From positions 1 to 7,270 of the forward strand of contig JAKITZ010000120.1 in NCBI GenBank assembly GCA_021647805.1: 7,270 nucleotides of DNA, written 5' to 3'. This document shows, in pieces, positions 1 through 4,566 of this stretch. This stretch comes from Robiginitomaculum sp. Lineage in GTDB: Bacteria; Pseudomonadota; Alphaproteobacteria; Caulobacterales; Maricaulaceae. The position numbers and the translations under genes are program-made. The notes beneath the pieces are model-generated. The model was not told where the DNA came from. It did not search any database and saw only the letters and a program-made list of their open reading frames with translations. Every line of letters starts with the position of its first letter. Position 1 is the first letter of the stretch.

Positions 1-641
1 CCGCGAATATTAAATAACCAAGCAATACTGGCCGGAGCGGTAATGATTGTGACATCAGTATTGTTGTTTTTCAAAATATCAGCAATCTGCGATATTTTTT
101 CGCCGTGCGCTTGACCGGCAAACAGCACAGCATGTGGATGGATTGCAGCTTTTGGCATTACTGGACGATCCGTCCACACCTCGTCAATTGGGTTGTTTTG
201 CAAAGCGATTAATTCTGCTCCAGAGCTATTTGCCGCTTGCTGCCAATTTGCCAAGGTATCAGGCGAGACCAGACGTGGATCATAACCAATGCGATCGCTT
301 GATTTGGTATTACCTTCAATCCAGCCGGAAATACCCGGTTGCATCAAATCTGCATATTCAAATAAATCACCATCAACCTGCTCTCTAACTTGTATGGTAT
401 AGCGTCCATCGCTAAGCATAACCGCACGATCAACCATAACAATCGCAGCACCTGCCGAGCCGGTAAAGCCGCTTAACCAGCCAAGTCGGTCTGTTGCTGC
501 GGGTAAGTATTCATTTTGATATTCGTCCTCATGCGGGACGATCATTCCGGTTAGGCCGAGCTTAGATAATTGCTGGCGCAAAAGGGGCAAATTGGCGCGA
601 CCTATTGCTGGCCCGCCTTTAACTGTGAAATCTTGTATCAT
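1..641 (-). CDS. pepP: Xaa-Pro aminopeptidase (aminopeptidase P family), N-terminal part, 3' end beyond window
   Basis: This is a metallopeptidase expected to release an N-terminal residue preceding proline, acting in the cytoplasm in peptide turnover. The reading frame is open from ATG 641 to the left edge (213 codons) without a stop, so only the non-catalytic creatinase-type N-terminal domain is visible. Family wording is clear: PHEDEYQNEYLP (about residues 36-47), WLSGFTGSAGAA (55-66), SDGRY (77-81), GYDPRL (119-124) and WLFNIRG at the edge, which in this family leads into the second domain. The metal-binding catalytic domain lies outside the window. The ATG is preceded by AAAGAG with a 9-nt gap, a usable ribosome-binding site. 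The long, XPNPEP1-like N-domain fits better than the shorter E. coli PepP form, so the symbol is approximate. The gene is divergent from the 58-codon gene. Confidence 0.9.
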   Translation of the reverse strand, partial: MIQDFTVKGGPAIGRANLPLLRQQLSKLGLTGMIVPHEDEYQNEYLPAATDRLGWLSGFTGSAGAAIVMVDRAVMLSDGRYTIQVREQVDGDLFEYADLMQPGISGWIEGNTKSSDRIGYDPRLVSPDTLANWQQAANSSGAELIALQNNPIDEVWTDRPVMPKAAIHPHAVLFAGQAHGEKISQIADILKNNNTDVTIITAPASIAWLFNIR

Positions 642-674
642 TGGCTTTAACTCTTTGTTTTCGCATTTCCTAGC

Positions 675-703
675 AAATCGGTATCCACTTTTGTTGGCAA
701 ATG
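675..703 (+). repeat. 29-bp intergenic direct repeat, copy 1
   Basis: This matches 736-764 at 27 of 29 positions, with the copies offset by 61 bp. The invariant core is CCACTTTTGTTGGCAAATG (685-703), preceded by CGGTA. The two differences are T/C at the fourth base and T/A just before the core. The copies lie in the same orientation. The word ACCGGTnnCCACTTTT resembles short intergenic motifs I recall from Hyphomicrobiales genomes, but that is memory and was not searched. Confidence 0.85.
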
Positions 704-706
704 TAT

Positions 707-736
707 ATTTTAAGTGGTCGCATTTGCTCACCACAA
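707..736 (-). promoter_or_regulatory. Possible aminopeptidase P promoter
   Basis: Read on the minus strand, TTGTGG (736-731) and TAAAAT (712-707) are separated by 18 bp, giving a predicted start near 700 and a leader of about 60 nt. The -10 is good and the -35 is moderate. The region is AT-rich, so a chance match is quite possible. Confidence 0.3.
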
Positions 737-764
737 AACCGGTAACCACTTTTGTTGGCAAATG
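736..764 (+). repeat. 29-bp intergenic direct repeat, copy 2
   Basis: This is the second copy of the repeat at 675-703. Between the copies, CATTTGC (721-727) is the inverse complement of the GCAAATG that ends each copy, so alternative stem-loops can form with either one. Copy 2 begins at the -35 side of the possible aminopeptidase P promoter. Confidence 0.85.
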
Positions 765-811
765 CTCGAGTGAAATTTAAGCGTTTCAAGTTGTTCTTGC
801 AACCCAAAACT

Positions 812-842
812 CTGCGTTTTCGCAGCTATGCAATTATGCATA
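812..842. promoter_or_regulatory. Small hairpin and adjacent 16-bp palindrome
   Basis: CTGCG-TTTT-CGCAG (812-825) is a perfect 5-bp stem with a T4 loop. Immediately after it, TATGCA-ATTA-TGCATA (827-842) is a perfect 6-4-6 inverted repeat. No T-run follows, so this is not a standard terminator. The second palindrome has the shape of a regulator site about 100 bp upstream of the 58-codon gene. The function is unknown. Confidence 0.4.
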
Positions 843-941
843 TCAAGGCTGATGTTTTAGCTGTTTTCCTTTTACCTTCAATACACCATATCAGCCTGGA
901 GATAACAAAGAATAGACACAGCAACAAAAAGGAGCTCCTCA

Positions 942-1118
942 ATGTCTTTCATTAAATCGTTTTTTAAATCTACTTCTAGCCCAGTTGAATTTGTTGTGGC
1001 TTCCAATAATAATATTGCAGGCAACAATAATGATCCGCGTAACCCATATTCTGGTCGGCCACATTTGGCAACTCGTCGCTTGCAACGTCGTGAGCGCAGA
1101 GAACAACGCGCAGCTTAA
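942..1118 (+). CDS. Small Asn/Arg-rich protein, 58 aa, unknown function
   Basis: I do not recognise a family. The start is strongly supported: AAGGAG at 929-934 lies 7 nt before ATG 942. The product begins MSFIKSFFKS, has an Asn-rich middle (SNNNIAGNNNDPRNPYSGRP) and ends in a very basic tail (ATRRLQRRERREQRAA), suggesting nucleic-acid or ribosome contact, though that is only an inference from charge. There is no signal peptide or membrane segment. Its TAA (1116-1118) overlaps the ancestral prmA stop codon (1115-1117, minus strand), so before the mobile element arrived the two genes met tail to tail with a 4-bp overlap. The insertion left this gene intact. Confidence 0.75.
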   Translation: MSFIKSFFKSTSSPVEFVVASNNNIAGNNNDPRNPYSGRPHLATRRLQRRERREQRAA

Positions 1119-1156
1119 TTCTGCAAAACCAAGATTGTCCAATCGCCAATAATTCG
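1115..1156 (-). pseudogene. prmA: Detached original 3' end of prmA
   Basis: Read on the minus strand this encodes RI, then the last eleven ancestral residues IGDWTILVLQN and TAA (1117-1115). It joins in frame to prmA codon 268 at the other side of the element once one copy of ATAATTCG and bases 1157-4575 are removed. The Gly-Asp-Trp-Thr-Ile-Leu-Val-Leu ending is what I expect of a PrmA C-terminal strand. The fragment has no start of its own and is presumably untranslated. Confidence 0.88.
1149..1156. repeat. Target-site duplication, left copy (ATAATTCG)
   Basis: This 8-bp direct repeat abuts the left inverted repeat and is identical to 4576-4583. An 8-bp duplication agrees with the 8-9 bp usual for IS1-type elements. 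Because both copies are identical and the ancestral prmA frame reads through one of them, the duplication came from this insertion. Confidence 0.95.
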
Positions 1157-1178
1157 GGTAGTGGGTCAATTTGAAATT
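1157..1178 (+). repeat. Left terminal inverted repeat (22 bp)
   Basis: It starts GGTAGTGGGTCAATTTGAA and is a perfect inverse complement of 4554-4575 over 22 bp, after which the two ends diverge (AG versus CT). These are the presumed transposase-binding and cleavage ends. Confidence 0.95.
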
Positions 1179-1206
1179 AGCCCCTAGCAATAACCAATTT
1201 AGTTCT

Positions 1207-1212
1207 TATATT
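1207..1212 (+). promoter_or_regulatory. -10 box for the leftmost cargo gene (probable leaderless start)
   Basis: TATATT lies 6 nt before ATG 1219, placing the transcription start at or next to the A of the ATG. The same TATATTCT, also with a 6-nt gap, precedes the toxin gene on the other strand. No convincing -35 stands at the right distance. Confidence 0.45.
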
Positions 1213-1218
1213 CTATGT

Positions 1219-1401
1219 ATGGCCAATTGGAAATATTTTACTGACATGGAAGGCAAAAGCCGTCCTATCAATACCGACCTTGTTTGGACTGTCTCAAGGG
1301 ATGGTAACAAAACTGTTATTTCATCAATTGGGGATCACGTTTTTCTTACGCTTGAGAGTGTTGAAGATGTGATGAAAAGGGTATCAACGAATGAAGAATA
1401 A
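1219..1401 (+). CDS. Small cargo protein, 60 aa, unknown function
   Basis: I do not recognise this protein. From ATG 1219 it reads MANWKYFTDMEGKSRPINTD and continues with alternating hydrophobic and polar stretches (VWTVSRDGNKTVISSIG, VFLTLESVEDVMKRV), suggesting a small beta-rich fold ending in a helix. An in-frame TTG at 1171 would add 16 residues but lies within the terminal repeat and upstream of the -10 box, so I prefer the ATG. No Shine-Dalgarno precedes the ATG, and a TATATT box 6 nt upstream suggests a leaderless message. Its last 11 nt overlap the next gene, implying coupled translation. There are no cysteines and no membrane segment. It is probably real because of that overlap and its place inside a densely packed element. 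Confidence 0.6.
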   Translation: MANWKYFTDMEGKSRPINTDLVWTVSRDGNKTVISSIGDHVFLTLESVEDVMKRVSTNEE

Positions 1402-1615
1402 ACCCAAACGTCCAGCAGATATGAACAAACTGGCTAAGTCCATTGTGGATATAGCTACTGGTGAAAAATCAGAAGAAGAATTTACCGCATCCCAAGTACG
1501 CTCATCAAAAGGTGGTAAGAAAGGTGGTAAGGCAAGAGCTAAAGCCTTGACCCCGCAAGAACGGTCAGAGATAGCTCAAATCGCAGCTAATGCACGGTGG
1601 AAGAAAGCAGACTAA
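1391..1615 (+). CDS. Small basic KGG-motif protein, 74 aa
   Basis: The second half, SSKGGKKGGKARAKALTPQE followed by RSEIAQIAANARW, matches a family of small basic proteins I know from plasmids and accessory regions (variously named RNA-binding or histone-like), with a GxKGGKARA core and a helix ending in ARW. The first half (PADMNKLAKSIVDIATGEKSEEE) is helical and acidic towards its end. Nucleic-acid binding is likely from composition, but the role is not established. AAAAGGG lies 9 nt before ATG 1391. The start overlaps the preceding gene by 11 nt, so the two form a bicistron. The TAA (1613-1615) overlaps the stop of the convergent gene by 4 bp. It might help the element's DNA transactions or act as a regulator. 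Confidence 0.75.
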   Translation: MKNKPKRPADMNKLAKSIVDIATGEKSEEEFTASQVRSSKGGKKGGKARAKALTPQERSEIAQIAANARWKKAD

Positions 1616-2121
1616 CCAAGTTTACGGCGTTCTTCGCTCTGTTTTGCTTGCCATTTCATACGCTCTTCCGCCCTACGCTCTTCATAATCTTCACTAAAGT
1701 CTAGTGGAAATTGATAAGGTTCTTCCGTAGGAAACTTAAAATTCATGTGGTCGACATCTGACCTCGCTCTAAATATATCAGCAGCAACAGCATCTCGCCT
1801 TTGTCTAATTGCTTTACGCCGCAAGTTGTCCGTACCACCGGTATCGATATCAAAAACGAACGTGAGCTGATTGCCATCTTCCAGTATTTTTACAACCTGC
1901 TTTGCCCTATATGTAACACCACGCTCATCGATGCGCATTAACTGCCTTAGGGCGGCTCCAACTTCTTTTTTAGCAAGGCTACGGATGTCTTGTGGCCTTG
2001 GTTTCCATTTATCATTTTCTAATGCCCACGTGATGAAGTCATTGTAGTTAATAGCTTTCGCACTGGTTAGTGTTTCGTACTCATTCCAAGCGAGGATCCA
2101 CTGTTCATTAATTGTAGCCAT
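1612..2121 (-). CDS. Third gene of toxin-antitoxin operon, 169 aa, unknown function
   Basis: I do not recognise a family. The start is well supported: the antitoxin's TAG is part of TAGGAG, 6 nt before ATG 2121, so translation is probably coupled to the gene upstream. The N-terminal 65 residues look helical (QWILAWNEYETL, DFITWALEN, AALRQLMRID). A short beta segment follows (VVKILEDGNQLTFVFDID, about 76-93), then a basic stretch (NLRRKAIRQRRDA, 99-111) and a highly charged C-terminal helix (EDYEERRAEERMKWQAKQ, about 144-161) that could form a coiled coil. It has no cysteines, membrane segment or signal peptide. Its place behind the fused antitoxin makes it a candidate partner or substrate of the metallopeptidase domain, or a third module component. 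That is inference from position only. Confidence 0.8.
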   Translation of the reverse strand: MATINEQWILAWNEYETLTSAKAINYNDFITWALENDKWKPRPQDIRSLAKKEVGAALRQLMRIDERGVTYRAKQVVKILEDGNQLTFVFDIDTGGTDNLRRKAIRQRRDAVAADIFRARSDVDHMNFKFPTEEPYQFPLDFSEDYEERRAEERMKWQAKQSEERRKLG

Positions 2122-2130
2122 TTTCTTCTC

Positions 2131-3279
2131 CTATAGCTCTGTTGGGGCAACATGACCCCATCCATCGCGGTATTCCCACTCTCCAAGATACTGCCGTATG
2201 CCCTTTAGGTATTTTCTAAGCCAATTATATTTTTTTGATAAGTATTGAATTTGCCCAACTGCAACAGCAGGATGAATTTCATGACGTGCGGCAAAAGCTA
2301 GAACATCACGTTCTGAAATGAACGGTGCTTTTCTATCATAAAATGAAAGCAGTTTGTCGCGCGGTATTAAAAACTCGGCGGCGGCGTTATTAGCCATAGT
2401 TTCTTGTTCGCTAATATCATCAGCATTCAAGCGAAGGTTGCCATCCATACTGTCGATAGGGGAATAGCTTTCTTTCTTTCCATCACCATTAAGAATATGC
2501 TCAATTTCATGCCGAAGAACGAAGCAAAAATTATCCATTCTATCGTGTAAGGTTGTCATACCAATTACCGGTTGGTCACTTAGCCATAAGCAAACCCCGT
2601 CAATGCTTGTGTTAGGTAAAGATTCAATCAATAAGAACCTTACTCCACATTTTTTCAAAATATGTGGAATCTGTCCTATGTCTGCTTTGGAGAGCATATG
2701 CCGCCGCAACTCTGGCAAGCTATCTCTTAGTGTTTTTTCGCTATAACTAGGTGCGTCAAAGGATTCAGCCATCTTCTTAACGCGGTGAAGCCAAACATAT
2801 TGAGAGGGTGTGGTTTCTGAATAGTCAGTTTTTTTGGCCGCGTGTTCATAAACAAACCCACTCCCAACAAACGGAACGTCTGTCATTGAGTTTTTACCAA
2901 AAAACCTAAGCATTTGTGCATCAAGAAGCCCTGAATCAGTGTCCTCTATCCATCCACGCTCTATCATTTTCCTTATAGGAAACTCGGAAGCCCAACTTGC
3001 TCTTGTCCGTACACCTACATCAGGCTTCCTTGCGTGGCTCAGGTCATATAGTTTCTGAAGATTGGAGAAAAACTCTGGCGAAACATCAAAAGCATCGCCC
3101 AGAGCTAAAGCAAATTCAGGCGTGATGTTACCTATTCCGCTTAAAATTCTATGTAATTGTTGTGGAGATGTGCCTAAAACATAAGCAAGGTCTTTTTGCG
3201 CCCAGCCGCGCGCTTCAAGCTCATCCAAAATGAATATGCCTGGATGTTCGGCTAATGGTTTCCCCGGTGTGCGTGTCAT
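2131..3279 (-). CDS. HigA-type HTH antitoxin fused to ImmA/IrrE metallopeptidase domain, 382 aa
   Basis: The N-terminal 80 residues form a HigA/XRE helix-turn-helix: EHPGIFILDELEARGWAQKD, then LAYVLGTSPQQLHRILSG (31-48) and ITPEFALALGDAFDVSPEFF (52-71). This part is expected to bind the operon's operator and neutralise the toxin. The C-terminal half carries an ImmA/IrrE signature: HEIEH (257-261) for the HExxH zinc site, and ETMANNAAAEFLIP (293-306), where E293 is the likely third ligand, as in ExxAN...AAELLMP of this family. HigA itself is only about 100 residues, so this is a fused architecture. ATG 3279 overlaps the toxin stop as ATGA, showing translational coupling. The peptidase may cleave the protein's own repressor domain or a partner to relieve control, as ImmA does with ImmR, but nothing in the sequence proves that. 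Confidence in both domains is high. Confidence 0.92.
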   Translation of the reverse strand: MTRTPGKPLAEHPGIFILDELEARGWAQKDLAYVLGTSPQQLHRILSGIGNITPEFALALGDAFDVSPEFFSNLQKLYDLSHARKPDVGVRTRASWASEFPIRKMIERGWIEDTDSGLLDAQMLRFFGKNSMTDVPFVGSGFVYEHAAKKTDYSETTPSQYVWLHRVKKMAESFDAPSYSEKTLRDSLPELRRHMLSKADIGQIPHILKKCGVRFLLIESLPNTSIDGVCLWLSDQPVIGMTTLHDRMDNFCFVLRHEIEHILNGDGKKESYSPIDSMDGNLRLNADDISEQETMANNAAAEFLIPRDKLLSFYDRKAPFISERDVLAFAARHEIHPAVAVGQIQYLSKKYNWLRKYLKGIRQYLGEWEYRDGWGHVAPTEL

Positions 3280-3575
3280 TTGTGATAATCCTCAACTGAT
3301 AGTATGGTGGCTTTTTGCGGGTCTGTTTCCGAATCCAATAAAAAAACAATTCTATATTTATTATTAACCCGTATTGACCGTTGTCCTTTTCTATCACCTT
3401 TCAATTTTTCGTAGTGGAGGCTCTTCCAGTTTCTTAATGTGCGATCATCTGGCGCAGATCGTAAGATAGTGAGTTTTCGCCGCGTAGATTTAATGACCGC
3501 GATAGGCAATTTGGTCGTTGCCGCATCATCAGTTTCAATTAAAGCTAAATCTGCGGAGGCAAACTCAATTTCCAT
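3276..3575 (-). CDS. higB: HigB-type toxin (RelE/ParE superfamily), 99 aa
   Basis: This is a predicted ribosome-dependent mRNA interferase. The core LHYEKLKGDRKGQRSIRVN (53-71) followed by KYRIVFLL (73-80) and EDYHK at the end is the HigB pattern. H54 and the terminal D96-Y97-H98 correspond in placement to catalytic residues reported for Proteus HigB (H54, D90, Y91, H92), so the toxin appears intact. It is the first gene of the operon with the toxin preceding its antitoxin, the usual HigBA order, and its TGA overlaps the antitoxin ATG. The first 30 residues (MEIEFASADLALIETDDAAT) differ from short HigBs but still precede a typical helix. ATG 3575 has no Shine-Dalgarno, and the -10 box is 6 nt away, so the transcript is probably leaderless. 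Confidence 0.9.
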   Translation of the reverse strand: MEIEFASADLALIETDDAATTKLPIAVIKSTRRKLTILRSAPDDRTLRNWKSLHYEKLKGDRKGQRSIRVNNKYRIVFLLDSETDPQKATILSVEDYHK

Positions 3576-3581
3576 AATGAG

Positions 3582-3610
3582 AATATAGAGTTAAAATGCG
3601 AGCAACGCAA
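3582..3610 (-). promoter_or_regulatory. Promoter of the toxin-antitoxin operon (predicted leaderless)
   Basis: On the minus strand, TTGCGT (3610-3605) and TATATT (3587-3582) are separated by 17 bp. The predicted start falls at about 3575-3576, which is the first base of the toxin ATG. HigA is expected to repress here. Confidence 0.6.
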
Positions 3611-3614
3611 GCAA

Positions 3615-3628
3615 AATAAACACTTATT
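3615..3628. promoter_or_regulatory. Small palindrome, possible antitoxin operator
   Basis: AATAA-ACAC-TTATT is a perfect 5-4-5 inverted repeat just upstream of the toxin operon's -35 box and upstream of the transposase promoter. HigA operators are short AT-rich palindromes, so the place and shape fit, but in AT-rich DNA this may be chance. Confidence 0.3.
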
Positions 3629-3634
3629 GTTAAA

Positions 3635-3669
3635 CTGACCTTTATGCTTGACTTAATTAAAAGGGTCAG
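3635..3669. promoter_or_regulatory. Inverted repeat bracketing the transposase -35 box
   Basis: CTGACCTTT (3635-3643) is complementary to AAAGGGTCAG (3660-3669) with one unpaired G. The arms flank TTGACT at 3648-3653. The right arm holds GGGTCA, which also occurs in the terminal inverted repeats, so the transposase could bind here and repress its own promoter. This is inference. Confidence 0.35.
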
Positions 3670-3676
3670 GTATAAA
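3648..3676 (+). promoter_or_regulatory. Transposase promoter (predicted leaderless)
   Basis: TTGACT (3648-3653) and TATAAA (3671-3676) are separated by exactly 17 bp, a near-consensus housekeeping promoter. The predicted start is at about 3683, the transposase ATG itself (3682). It is divergent from the toxin-antitoxin promoter, with the two -35 boxes 37 bp apart. Confidence 0.65.
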
Positions 3677-3681
3677 ATGGT

Positions 3682-4566
3682 ATGAACAAATTAGACACCA
3701 AAGCCCGCGCCCAAATCTTACAGTTACTTTGTGAGGGTATGTCTATTCGCGCAATCGTGCGGGTCACGGGTGCAAGCAAAAACACCATATCTAAGCTATT
3801 AGTCGATACTGGACGGGCTTGCGCCGCGTACCATGATGAACACGTTCGTAATGTGAGCGCGGTTCGTATAGAGTGTGATGAAATATGGTCATTCACATAT
3901 GCCAAGCAAAAGAACGTCGAGAAAGCAAAGTCCGCGCCTGAATTTTCTGGTGACACTTGGACATGGACAGCGATTGACCCTGATAGCAAGTTGATTGTGT
4001 CTTATCTCGTCGGTGGACGTGATAGCGAGTATGCCAATGCCTTTATGAACGATGTAGCATCACGGCTCGCTAACCGCGTCCAAATGACTACGGATGGGCA
4101 TAAGGCATATCTTGAAGCCGTCGAGGGAGCGTTTGGGTGCGATGTGGATTATGCGCAACTAATCAAAATATATGGCAAATCACCTGAAAGTACGAAAGGC
4201 CGTTATAGTCCTGCCAAATGTAAAGGCATTAAGAAGCGTCCAGTTGAGGGTAATCCTATCGCGGCTCTTGTGTCCACATCATATGTCGAGCGTCAAAACT
4301 TAACCATGCGTATGCACATGCGCCGCTTTACGCGCCTGACAAATGGTTTTTCTAAGAAAGTAGACAACCACGCTAGCGCCGTTGCTCTTCACTTCATGTA
4401 TTACAACTTTGTCAAAATCCATGAGACACTTAAATATAGTCCTGCAATGGCGGCTGGTGTTACTAACACGCTTTGGGAAATGACAGACATTGTTGCGCTT
4501 GTGGAAAAAGAAGAGAATGAAAAAAGCAAGAAACGCGGGACTTATAAGAAAAGAATTTCAAATTGA
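3682..4566 (+). CDS. IS1-like DDE transposase, 294 aa, complete
   Basis: This enzyme should cut and join the element's ends. Residues 1-45 form a helix-turn-helix for end recognition (ILQLLCEGMSIRAIVRVTGA, then SKNTISKLL). The DDE core is visible: D66 in ECDEIWSF, D138 in TTDGHKAY and E203 in YVERQNLTMRMHMRR, followed by RLTNGFSKK and HFMYYNFVKIHETL. The ERxNLTxR...FSK wording is the IS1-family signature. Unlike classical IS1 (insA/insB' made by frameshifting) it is a single frame, and it is longer because of an insert (about 150-195) and a basic tail. The stop TGA (4564-4566) lies inside the right inverted repeat. The gene's end overlaps the altered prmA 3' end on the opposite strand by 25 bp. 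No frameshift or missing catalytic residue is seen, so it should be functional. Confidence 0.92.
   Translation: MNKLDTKARAQILQLLCEGMSIRAIVRVTGASKNTISKLLVDTGRACAAYHDEHVRNVSAVRIECDEIWSFTYAKQKNVEKAKSAPEFSGDTWTWTAIDPDSKLIVSYLVGGRDSEYANAFMNDVASRLANRVQMTTDGHKAYLEAVEGAFGCDVDYAQLIKIYGKSPESTKGRYSPAKCKGIKKRPVEGNPIAALVSTSYVERQNLTMRMHMRRFTRLTNGFSKKVDNHASAVALHFMYYNFVKIHETLKYSPAMAAGVTNTLWEMTDIVALVEKEENEKSKKRGTYKKRISN

Larger units (their letters stand above)
642..941. other. Intergenic region between divergent genes
   Basis: This 300-bp stretch separates the aminopeptidase P start (minus) from the 58-codon gene start (plus). It contains a 29-bp direct repeat in two copies, a possible aminopeptidase promoter, a small hairpin followed by a 16-bp palindrome, and an 8-bp inverted repeat AGGCTGAT/ATCAGCCT with a long loop (about 845-898). 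Short open frames here have no credible ribosome-binding site or recognisable protein. I see no tRNA or other RNA gene. Confidence 0.7.

Noticed and set aside
134..388. 84-codon plus-strand open frame
   Set aside because: It runs antisense within the aminopeptidase P gene, whose family motifs are unmistakable on the other strand. It lacks a ribosome-binding site.
675..764. CRISPR-like direct repeats
   Set aside because: There are only two copies, no regular array and no cas genes.
592..955. Overlapping plus-strand open frames across the intergenic region
   Set aside because: They cross the repeats and the AAGGAG site of the 58-codon gene, have no start signal and show no recognisable sequence.
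939..1190. 83-codon minus-strand open frame
   Set aside because: It crosses the element boundary and lies antisense to the 58-codon gene. It is a chance product of the insertion.
1171..1218. TTG start extending the leftmost cargo gene by 16 codons
   Set aside because: It lies in the terminal repeat and upstream of the likely -10 box. ATG 1219 is simpler.
3657..3678. Internal copy of the terminal repeat, which would mark an ancestral IS of about 0.9 kb
   Set aside because: Only 12 of 22 positions match, mostly the GGGTCA word and A/T bases that also belong to the promoter. This is too weak to call.
3666..3989. 107-codon minus-strand open frame
   Set aside because: It is antisense to the transposase N-terminus, with no start signal or family resemblance.
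3682..4566. Programmed frameshift as in classical IS1
   Set aside because: The helix-turn-helix and all three catalytic residues are in one continuous frame.
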